Shown: piece after piece, positions 1 to 5,796 of the stretch
Numbering within the stretch: the stretch's first letter is position 1
Layout: each line of letters opens with the position of its first letter
NCBI GenBank assembly: GCA_003241175.1
Contig: QFOI01000125.1
Coordinates: forward strand, 1 to 8,773
Direction of reading: 5' to 3'
From: Pseudopedobacter saltans
GTDB lineage: Bacteria > Bacteroidota > Bacteroidia > Chitinophagales > Chitinophagaceae
Length of the DNA: 8,773 nt
Notes under the pieces: model-generated
Seen by the model: only the letters and a program-made list of their open reading frames with translations
The model's database searches: none
Told to the model about the DNA's origin: nothing
Made by a program: the position numbers and the translations under genes

Positions 1-273
1 GTTTTCGCTTAATGCATTTAAGTTTTGAATATAATTTTCATCCTTTTGCTTGGTATATAGTATTAGTTGAAATGTTGTAACTTCATGAGTTTCTTTTATT
101 ATGTCCAAATTATAGTGAACGGTATAATCAAGAGGTTTATATTTTATTTTTGCTGACCTCAAGGAGAATTCTGGTTGACTATTTAAGAATTTCCTAAAGC
201 GATTGATTTTTTCCAATAAGCTTGTGTCTCCTAAAAAAGATTCAACCTCAATTAAGTATTCTATTTTTAACAT
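1..273 (-). CDS. Hypothetical protein, N-terminal part only (runs off the left edge)
   Basis: An open frame of 91 codons without a stop starts at the ATG at 273-271 and continues past base 1, so the C-terminus is missing. The protein begins MLKIEYLIEVESFLGD and alternates short hydrophobic strands with charged stretches. It shows no signal peptide, membrane segment or catalytic motif, so it is probably a cytoplasmic alpha/beta protein. I do not recognise the family. The coding strand is very AT-rich: 75 of 273 bases are G or C, about 27%, against roughly 40% in the neighbouring DUF3108 gene, and it favours codons such as AAA, TTA and ATA. No Shine-Dalgarno is visible, which is normal for Bacteroidota. 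It lies 57 bases downstream of the DUF3108 stop on the same strand and could be the last gene of that operon or an independent accessory gene. The low G+C makes horizontal acquisition plausible but unproven. Confidence 0.6.
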   Translation of the reverse strand, partial: MLKIEYLIEVESFLGDTSLLEKINRFRKFLNSQPEFSLRSAKIKYKPLDYTVHYNLDIIKETHEVTTFQLILYTKQKDENYIQNLNALSEN

Positions 274-330
274 TGATTGATATTAGTAATCTTGTATGAA
301 AAAGGAAAAGTGTTTAAAGATATAACGAGC
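274..330 (-). other. AT-rich spacer between the DUF3108 gene and the partial left-edge gene
   Basis: This 57-base gap separates two minus-strand genes. Read on the minus strand it contains TATCTTTA (322-315), which matches the Bacteroidota -7 element TAnnTTTG except for its last base. I see no convincing -33 TTG at the expected distance. No stable hairpin with a T-tract was found, so neither a terminator nor a promoter can be asserted. Confidence 0.25.
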
Positions 331-1131
331 TTACTTCAATCTTGAGCTCAATGTCGTTTTCAGATTGCTGTATTGCATCAAGTCCACTTTGATGCTACCG
401 ACGGAAAGATCACTTTCAATACGCACGGGGATATGGTTAGGATCGTCGCTGATCCAAGCAGTCATTTTTTCGCCACCTTTAAATGCGTTGCCTTTGATGA
501 GCAAAGGTTTTACCTTGATAGCTTTGAACGTTCCGAGTTTGGTTTCCACGGTTTCTTTTCCAAGATATTTGAGATACATGTGGTAAACCTCATCATCCAA
601 ATACATGTCAAAGACAACTTTGGAATTGACGGCTAATTTATCAAAATCAACACTTCGAATATTGAACAAGGCACTGATAATGTCAAAAGAGCATTTTGGA
701 ACGGTGATGTTTTTATTGGCTTGGGTTAACACATTTCCATTTGTATGGTCAAATACGGCAGTCTGGCTTCTTTGGTATTTACCTTCATTGACATTTCGGA
801 TAAATTTTATGGGAAGCATGGTGGAACGGTCATAGTAGCTTTCGTAACGGTCACGCACTTTGAATATCCAGTCGTATTTGGAATTGGTCCAACCAGTACC
901 AACAGTATGATAGACATTAGCACCATTAAGCGTTTCTTCTGTTGTTTTGAAATTGGCTGTACCTGCATTGACATAAAGTCCCATGACAGAGTAGAATATG
1001 TTGAATGTAATGGATTCTCCGTTGACAAAGGAATTGTTGGTGACGCCGCAGATCTTGAGATCCGTTTGCGCGGATACCTGAAATAAGGTGAACACAGCTA
1101 TAGCAAATGTTAGTAGAGATTTCCGCATCAT
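331..1131 (-). CDS. Exported DUF3108 domain protein
   Basis: This 266-residue protein belongs by sequence character to the DUF3108 family, whose members are exported proteins of unknown biochemical role. A clear signal peptide covers residues 1-21 (MMRKS, then a hydrophobic core ending VSA) with likely cleavage before Gln22, so the mature protein of about 245 residues should be periplasmic. The body is beta-rich. It includes a segment near residues 85-110 (KVRDRYESYYDRSTMLP) and a C-terminal stretch KMTAWISDDPNHIPVRIES that resembles the usual end of DUF3108 proteins, where a strand is followed by a D-x-x-x-x-P-V-R/K turn. The start lies inside the stop codon of the upstream flippase-like gene. 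Two ATGs are possible: 1131-1129 overlaps the stop as ATGA, and 1128-1126 overlaps it as TGATG. Either start implies translational coupling. The pairing suggests an envelope function linked to the membrane protein; the substrate is unknown. Confidence 0.85.
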   Translation of the reverse strand: MMRKSLLTFAIAVFTLFQVSAQTDLKICGVTNNSFVNGESITFNIFYSVMGLYVNAGTANFKTTEETLNGANVYHTVGTGWTNSKYDWIFKVRDRYESYYDRSTMLPIKFIRNVNEGKYQRSQTAVFDHTNGNVLTQANKNITVPKCSFDIISALFNIRSVDFDKLAVNSKVVFDMYLDDEVYHMYLKYLGKETVETKLGTFKAIKVKPLLIKGNAFKGGEKMTAWISDDPNHIPVRIESDLSVGSIKVDLMQYSNLKTTLSSRLK

Positions 1132-2123
1132 TTGTTTTTAAATAATTTTACACCTAAAATAAACAAAGTCCCCAATATGGACGGAATTATTATATTGACC
1201 ATCCATATCAATATAGCTGCACTAATTATGCCTAAATGATTATTGCTAAAAAGTCCAAACAGTTGTAGGCTTATTTGTCCTCTCACGCTTACCTCCGCTA
1301 CAGGTATCGTTGGCACGACTGCCATAATCAAAAACATGGCAGCCGTAGCTGCACTACATTCCAATACTGGTATCTTGATATCCAGCATGTAAAAAACCAG
1401 TAGATACTGTAAAATAAATACCAAATAGCGCAAAAAAGCAAAAAGCAAAACTTTTGCTAAAAGCTTGGTGTCGTATGATTCCAAACTGACGATAAAGATC
1501 CGGTTGCGATAGATCCACGGAATTTTCTGAAGCCATTTGGCAAACCAGGAGATCTTGAAATACATCAATATCAACAGAACAGTGCTGCCGATTACGAAGT
1601 AAAAAAGACCTTGCAACCACCACCGAGAAACTGGATTGATGGGCAATGCTCCATTACCAATTCCTTGATGTAAGAGGATGATAGTACCAATCAATCCCAT
1701 GATAAATGTTACGATGACCTGACTGATACTACCAACAATACTGACAGAGATGGATCGGAGTCTTTTGCCATCATTAAGGTAAAGCATTCGACCAAGATAT
1801 TCACCTAAACCATTTGGGATAAATAGAGAAAAAGAAAGCCCAGACATCACAGCACGAAGGCCCTTGAACAAGGAAATACGTTCAACGGATTGTACAAGAT
1901 ATCGCCATTTGACAGCTTCCAGTGTCCAGTTGAGTAACATCAATACAACTAGTATCGCCAATAACCATGCATGTTTTTGGAATACGGTTTGAAGATGTGT
2001 CCAAGAACTCGCTAGGTCTTCCTTTTGGGTTAGGTTTCTATATATGAAAAAACTCAGGACGATAAACAATATCGGCCCGATGACATAGTTGACGAGGACT
2101 TTATATTTGGATGATGTACTCAA
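1128..2123 (-). CDS. Flippase-like integral membrane protein (lysylphosphatidylglycerol synthase TM-region family)
   Basis: This 331-residue polytopic inner-membrane protein has about eight hydrophobic helices. They include residues 11-28, 52-68, a long stretch around 120-152, 168-190, 225-250, 262-280 and the C-terminal 300-326. Family signatures are visible: NWTLEAVKW at 65-73 and a glycine-rich segment, GLSFSLFIPNGLGEYLGR, at 95-112, which matches the P-x-x-x-GE-x-x-R signature of this transmembrane family. It has only the membrane half of MprF-type proteins and no soluble aminoacyl-transferase domain, so it is unlikely to make lysyl-phosphatidylglycerol. Lipid or lipid-linked precursor translocation is the usual inference. 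The start is a TTG at 2123-2121: an in-frame stop lies just upstream (2144-2142), no ATG or GTG lies between, and the next internal Met is near residue 62, inside helix 2. It is transcribed divergently from ruvC and overlaps the DUF3108 start. Confidence 0.85.
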   Translation of the reverse strand: MSTSSKYKVLVNYVIGPILFIVLSFFIYRNLTQKEDLASSWTHLQTVFQKHAWLLAILVVLMLLNWTLEAVKWRYLVQSVERISLFKGLRAVMSGLSFSLFIPNGLGEYLGRMLYLNDGKRLRSISVSIVGSISQVIVTFIMGLIGTIILLHQGIGNGALPINPVSRWWLQGLFYFVIGSTVLLILMYFKISWFAKWLQKIPWIYRNRIFIVSLESYDTKLLAKVLLFAFLRYLVFILQYLLVFYMLDIKIPVLECSAATAAMFLIMAVVPTIPVAEVSVRGQISLQLFGLFSNNHLGIISAAILIWMVNIIIPSILGTLFILGVKLFKNK

Positions 2124-2201
2124 AATCTGAAAAAAGCAAACCTACGTTATTTACAAATACAATTTTTTTGCCATACTATTCTAGTCTACTTTTACAGCTA
2201 T
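2124..2201. promoter_or_regulatory. Divergent promoter region between the flippase-like gene and ruvC
   Basis: This 78-base AT-rich gap between two divergent start codons must supply promoters for both directions. Toward ruvC, TTTG (2167-2170) is followed 16 bases later by TACTTTTA (2187-2194), a near match to the Bacteroidota TAnnTTTG -7 element, but the spacing is shorter than usual. If real, it would give a very short ruvC leader. Toward the minus strand, only a loose TATTTGTAAATA is seen. The assignment is tentative. Confidence 0.3.
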
Positions 2202-2771
2202 ATGCAGCAAAAGGAGCAGATTATAATGGCGATTGATCCCGGTTCGGTGGTGATGGGCTATGCCCTTATTGCGGTGAAAGGGCAAAAAGCAAAATTATTG
2301 GAGATGGGGGTTCTAAGGTTGTCCAGTTATAGTGATGTTTATCTGCGCCTTGCCAAAATACATACGCGCGTTGCCAGTCTTATCAAGGCGTTTCAGCCGA
2401 CCTCTTTTGCTATTGAAGCACCCTTTTTCGGGAAAAATGTACAGAGTATGTTGAAACTTGGACGTGCACAAGGCGTTGCTATTGCGGCTGCCATGCAAGC
2501 GTCTCTGGAAGTAACCGAATATTCTCCTAAAAAAGTAAAACAAGCCATTACCGGCAATGGTGGTGCCTCTAAAGAACAAGTTTGGAAAATGCTAAAAGAC
2601 GTACTCAAACTAGAAGAGGAAAACCCCAAATATCTTGACGCTTCCGATGCCTTGGCTGTTGCTATGTGCCATTTTTATGAACTCAATTCACCTCTTGCTT
2701 CCCTCAAAAAAGGAAAAGGCGGTTGGGAAGATTTCATCGCTCAAAATCCAGATAAGATCAAGGGCAAATAA
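2202..2771 (+). CDS. ruvC: Crossover junction endodeoxyribonuclease RuvC
   Basis: RuvC is the dimeric Holliday-junction resolvase that nicks four-way junctions with RuvAB during recombinational repair. The 189-residue protein has the RNase H-like fold signature and every catalytic acid: Asp12 in IMAIDPGS, Glu72 in FAIEAPFFGKN, and Asp146 and Asp149 in YLDASDALAVAMCH. The GRAQGV segment (87-92) and SPKKVKQAITGNGGASKEQV (108-127) also match the family. It is slightly longer than the E. coli protein (173 residues) because of a basic C-terminal tail ending QNPDKIKGK. I chose the ATG at 2202 because homologs carry several residues before the first strand. The ATG at 2226 has an AAGGAG 9 bases upstream but would cut that strand to MAID. 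ruvAB are not present, and the flanking genes are unrelated and on the opposite strand, so it is probably monocistronic. Confidence 0.96.
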   Translation: MQQKEQIIMAIDPGSVVMGYALIAVKGQKAKLLEMGVLRLSSYSDVYLRLAKIHTRVASLIKAFQPTSFAIEAPFFGKNVQSMLKLGRAQGVAIAAAMQASLEVTEYSPKKVKQAITGNGGASKEQVWKMLKDVLKLEEENPKYLDASDALAVAMCHFYELNSPLASLKKGKGGWEDFIAQNPDKIKGK

Positions 2772-2782
2772 AAAATCGACGG

Positions 2783-2806
2783 CCCTTCTCCTTTAAAGGA
2801 GAAGGG
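2783..2806. repeat. Perfect 24-nt palindrome, possible bidirectional terminator
   Basis: CCCTTCTCC (2783-2791), TTTAAA and GGAGAAGGG (2798-2806) form a perfect inverted repeat lying 11 bases after the ruvC stop. It sits in the gap between convergent genes. On the plus strand the hairpin is followed by TTGGGATGAG and then an A-rich run, not a T-tract. On the minus strand a run of six T occurs about 7 bases after the stem. It could end transcription, best for the minus-strand lipoprotein gene. From memory, C/T-G/A-rich palindromes followed by GGTTGGG-GATGAG are dispersed intergenic repeats in Bacteroidota genomes, so this is likely a copy of such an element. Confidence 0.65.
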
Positions 2807-2828
2807 TTGGGATGAGTCAAAAAAACAT

Positions 2829-2853
2829 CATTGCGAACGAAGTGAAGCAATCT
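2829..2853. repeat. Short dispersed-type intergenic repeat (ATTGCGAACGAAGTGAAGCA core)
   Basis: The 5-base arms ATTGC (2830-2834) and GCAAT (2847-2851) flank a 12-base centre, GAACGAAGTGAA. The sequence closely resembles a short repeat found between genes in many unrelated bacterial genomes (ATTGCGAGCGAAGTGAAGCA-type), recalled from memory and not searched here. It lies between the palindrome downstream of ruvC and the end of the lipoprotein gene and has no coding potential. Confidence 0.55.
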
Positions 2854-2875
2854 GAAAATTGATATTAGATTGAGA

Positions 2876-3370
2876 TTATTTGGCTTCCGCCAAGTCTGCC
2901 TCATCAATAACATATTCTCTTCTAATGATATTGCCATCATTGTTTTTTGTAATAATCCATTGAGAATCCACAAAGAAGTTGACAGGATCATTTCCACATA
3001 CATACATAGGCGTAAACCTCTCTGCATATATACAATTAGTATCAATCTTTACTTTATCACCGATAATCATCTTGGTAAAAAGGGGAAGTTCCGCAACTGA
3101 TGTATTGTAAACTGTAGAGCAATTTGTACAGACGAAATAACTAGACTCGTAAGTTTCTCCTGCCTTAACTATTATTCCATGTTCCGAAAATACAGTTGTG
3201 TCTTTTCCAGCTTGCGTTTTGTATTGACCGCCATTTAGAATTTCGACCTGCACATTAAGCGTATTTTTGTAGACAGTGGTGAAATCATATCCTTCTTCTC
3301 CGCCATTGTCTTTTTTGCATGCTTGTATTAGCAATACGGCACTTAAGATTAGTAGTCCGATTTTTCTCAT
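2876..3370 (-). CDS. Small outer-membrane lipoprotein of unknown function
   Basis: This 164-residue protein begins MRKIGLLILSAVLLIQAC, a lipoprotein signal peptide with lipobox IQAC. Cys18 is the predicted lipidation site. The residues after it, CKKDNGGEE, are acidic from position +3, resembling Bacteroidota lipoproteins exposed at the cell surface. I chose the ATG at 3370-3368 over an upstream in-frame start at 3415, because the longer form would bury the signal peptide behind 15 polar residues. The mature part is predicted beta-rich and has four further cysteines, Cys81 and Cys84 as a CxxC (CTNC), Cys113 and Cys125, that could form disulfides or bind metal. The family is not recognised. It lies 107 bases downstream of tamL on the same strand, behind a likely terminator, so it may have its own promoter. 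It converges on ruvC. G+C is low (about 32-40% in the lines counted). Confidence 0.8.
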   Translation of the reverse strand: MRKIGLLILSAVLLIQACKKDNGGEEGYDFTTVYKNTLNVQVEILNGGQYKTQAGKDTTVFSEHGIIVKAGETYESSYFVCTNCSTVYNTSVAELPLFTKMIIGDKVKIDTNCIYAERFTPMYVCGNDPVNFFVDSQWIITKNNDGNIIRREYVIDEADLAEAK

Positions 3371-3441
3371 ATTGTTTTGTTTTGTGGTAGAATCAAATAC
3401 GTTAACAATAACCAATACGAAAATTAGCGTTCCTACGTTTG

Positions 3442-3464
3442 GAAAAAATGTAAATCATTTTTTC
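3442..3464 (-). terminator. Probable terminator downstream of tamL
   Basis: On the minus strand GAAAAAATG (3464-3456), a 5-base loop ATTTA, and CATTTTTTC (3450-3442) form a perfect 9-bp stem that begins 14 bases after the tamL stop. The descending arm itself contains six T. The stem is A/T-rich and therefore weak, so partial readthrough into the lipoprotein gene is possible. Confidence 0.5.
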
Positions 3465-3477
3465 AGGGAAAAATTGG

Positions 3478-5796
3478 TTAGAAAGGCATACCAATTGCAA
3501 TATTCCAAATCCAGTTGCTCTGTATCCAACTCCAATCCATTTTTTTGAAATGCCATTGAAAGCCTTCGTAGCCAGGATCTGGACCTCTAAAAGGAACACC
3601 GACATCCACACGCAAAACCAATACATTCGCATCAAAGCGCAAACCGGCACCACCACCGATGGCAACTTGTTTCAAAAACTGGTTTGAAAAAGTACCACCT
3701 GGTCTTGTAGGGTCATTACGAATCAACCATGTGTTGCCGGCATCAACAAAAAGAGCGCCCTGCACAATGGAAAACAAAGGTTTTCTTATTTCCGTGTTGA
3801 GTTCCAGTTTCATATCACCTGGCTGATCTCCAAGGAAATAAGCTGCCGTACGAGGATTGCCAGCATAGTAGGAGCCTGGACCAAGTGAACGAATACTAAA
3901 TGCCCGTAAATCATTAGGTCCACCCACAAAGAAACTTTTGGCAAATGGCATGGTCGTGCTATTGCCCCAACTGTAGCCCAATCCTGTAATGACTCGACTC
4001 GCCAATGTCGCATCTCTTCCTACTTTGAGATAATGGGCAAAATTGACCTCACCCCTGATGTATTGAGAGAAAGGCGTTCCAAAAAGATTTTTCTCATTGC
4101 CTTTGTTAACGTTGGCACCAGTAATAATGCCTAGCAGGTTACCAGACAAGTCAAGGTTTGCTGTCAACAGATAATTGTTTTTCCTTCTTTTGCTATTGGC
4201 TGCATTGAGTGTAGAATAGGTGTACGTATAATTAGAACCGATGATAAACTGTTTTTCGATACTTCTTCTCAATACAACATTGGTATCAAGTGCAAGCTGA
4301 AATGCATCTGTTACATGTGTTGGTCGTACATAGGTAAAAGAGAGCACATTTAACTGGTGATCTTTTGTTTCTGACTGGCGCCAGATATATCCATAAGAAG
4401 TATTGAACGAGTTCAATGTATATTGACTTGATCTCGTGTAGAACTCATAACTCATCTGCACTTTCGTTTGTGCCAAGAAATCAGGGTTGGTTTTGAAAAA
4501 GACAGGGGCGATAATTCTGGGCATAGTCAGTGACGTCTGGATACCAATACGGCGTGTATTGATATTGGGAGCATTGGAAATTACCTGTCTTTCCAAAGCA
4601 CCATAAAGTTTTACGTTAAATACTTCGGCACCTCTAAAAAGATTTCTGTTAGACCAGTTAATAGACATCTCTCCTCCATTGGAAGAATTGGATTTTGTGT
4701 AACCAGACGTTTCGAAACGTATGGATTTTTTGGTAGCTGGAGTCAAATAATAATAGGCATTGAGCCAATATCCAGGTTTGCCTACTGTATCAGTCTCTTC
4801 AAATCTTAATTTGACAAACTTGTACATTCCTAATGAACTTAGCCTGTTCATCGCCATGCTATGCGTATTGATATTGTACAGTTCTCCTTTTTTAAAACCC
4901 AATAATCGAGCAAAAACGACAGGCTTTACTATCTTGGCAGAATCGACAATAAGGTAGCCGCTGTCTTTTGGAGAGCGATACAAGTATTTTAAAGTAGTGT
5001 CCGTGCCGACATTGTAAAAAAAAAAAACGACGATATCGTTGATTCTAAACTGTTTTTTCGCATCCTTCGGTGTACTGTTTTTTAATTTCACTACTTCATC
5101 GACTTGATGATGTCCAACTGTGGTGTCAGCCAAAGTAATAATATAGTTAGGATCAAAATAATAAAAACCTCTACGTTTCAACCAAGCATCCATCCTTGTG
5201 CGGTCTCCTAAGATATCATCCAGACTGTAAGGTTTGCCTACTTTTCTTTCTGGCCAGTTGCGTGTTATCCTACGCAGGGTTTTTCCGATTGGCGTTATGG
5301 AATCGAATTCATAAGTAGTTTTTCTGATGGTATATTGAGAGTCAAGATAGGCATTGTAAGTAGCTGTCAGTCTCAATCTTTTGACAGTTGTGTCAACTGT
5401 AACCGTATCCCAAAAATATCCTTTGTTCTCTAACCTGTTTTGTAGTATTTCTCTATTTTTTTGAAGTGCACCGTAGGTGGTGACAACAGGTGGAGAACCA
5501 ATTTTATGAAAAATATTTCGGAAAAAACCTTTTTTGGAGGTAGGGCCTCCCCAATTGTAAATCCACAGTTTGATGGGCATTCCTAATAGACTTCCATTGG
5601 GTGTCGGGCGTAATAAGGCATCCAATTCCTCTTGGAGATCAATATTTTTGACAATGCTACTATCCGTCATGTTACGCAGGTTGATGGTCGCGCCCATGTA
5701 CAGTTTTTGCCCTTTTTCCAAACTTTTGGTGGAAGAGCAACTAACTACCAGGATGGTTATGCATCCCAAAATGAATATTTTCCAAATTCCCTGCAT
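3478..5796 (-). CDS. tamL: TamL: lipid-anchored BamA/TamA-family outer-membrane barrel protein
   Basis: TamL is the Bacteroidota variant of TamA, the outer-membrane half of the translocation and assembly module, thought to help insert or maintain outer-membrane proteins and lipids. The 772-residue protein starts MQGIWKIF and has a lipoprotein signal with lipobox VVSC (Cys20). CSSTKSLEKG follows without an acidic surface-export signal, which fits a periplasm-facing lipid anchor. Residues about 25-330 are the POTRA-like region. From about 345 to the end are alternating barrel strands, ending in the C-terminal Phe (IAIGMPF) typical of outer-membrane barrels. FFVGGPNDLRAFSIRSLGPG is the BamA-superfamily loop-6 motif with Arg631; the usual R-G is R-A here. 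The start ATG (5796-5794) shares its A with the tamB stop (TGATG); a TTG at 5799 is an alternative. A run of 12 T lies at codons 257-261. The family assignment is firm, the exact substrates are not. Confidence 0.92.
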   Translation of the reverse strand: MQGIWKIFILGCITILVVSCSSTKSLEKGQKLYMGATINLRNMTDSSIVKNIDLQEELDALLRPTPNGSLLGMPIKLWIYNWGGPTSKKGFFRNIFHKIGSPPVVTTYGALQKNREILQNRLENKGYFWDTVTVDTTVKRLRLTATYNAYLDSQYTIRKTTYEFDSITPIGKTLRRITRNWPERKVGKPYSLDDILGDRTRMDAWLKRRGFYYFDPNYIITLADTTVGHHQVDEVVKLKNSTPKDAKKQFRINDIVVFFFYNVGTDTTLKYLYRSPKDSGYLIVDSAKIVKPVVFARLLGFKKGELYNINTHSMAMNRLSSLGMYKFVKLRFEETDTVGKPGYWLNAYYYLTPATKKSIRFETSGYTKSNSSNGGEMSINWSNRNLFRGAEVFNVKLYGALERQVISNAPNINTRRIGIQTSLTMPRIIAPVFFKTNPDFLAQTKVQMSYEFYTRSSQYTLNSFNTSYGYIWRQSETKDHQLNVLSFTYVRPTHVTDAFQLALDTNVVLRRSIEKQFIIGSNYTYTYSTLNAANSKRRKNNYLLTANLDLSGNLLGIITGANVNKGNEKNLFGTPFSQYIRGEVNFAHYLKVGRDATLASRVITGLGYSWGNSTTMPFAKSFFVGGPNDLRAFSIRSLGPGSYYAGNPRTAAYFLGDQPGDMKLELNTEIRKPLFSIVQGALFVDAGNTWLIRNDPTRPGGTFSNQFLKQVAIGGGAGLRFDANVLVLRVDVGVPFRGPDPGYEGFQWHFKKMDWSWIQSNWIWNIAIGMPF
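5016..5027. repeat. Poly-A/T tract of 12 bases inside tamL
   Basis: Twelve consecutive A on the plus strand (T on the coding strand) encode the middle of VVFFFYN at about residues 257-261 of TamL. The frame is intact as given. A tract of this length is prone to slippage during replication or transcription and to sequencing error. A change of one base would truncate TamL in its POTRA-like region before the barrel. Confidence 0.95.

Noticed and set aside
327..349. Inverted repeat GAGCT...AGCTC at the end of the DUF3108 gene as a terminator
   Set aside because: It has only 5 paired bases with a 13-base loop, partly inside the coding sequence, and no T-tract follows.
745..1086. Plus-strand open frame of 113 codons inside the DUF3108 gene
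   Set aside because: It is antisense to a gene with a clear signal peptide and family character, and its translation resembles no known protein.
2772..2875. CRISPR-like or attachment-site interpretation of the repeats after ruvC
   Set aside because: The two elements differ in sequence, occur once each here, and are not accompanied by spacers, cas genes, an integrase or a tRNA.
3371..3415. N-terminal extension of the small lipoprotein
   Set aside because: It adds 15 polar residues ahead of an otherwise perfect lipoprotein signal peptide, which would spoil export.
3276..3548. Plus-strand open frame of 90 codons spanning the tamL-lipoprotein gap
   Set aside because: It overlaps both flanking genes antisense and the terminator hairpin; its product is low-complexity and unlike a real protein.
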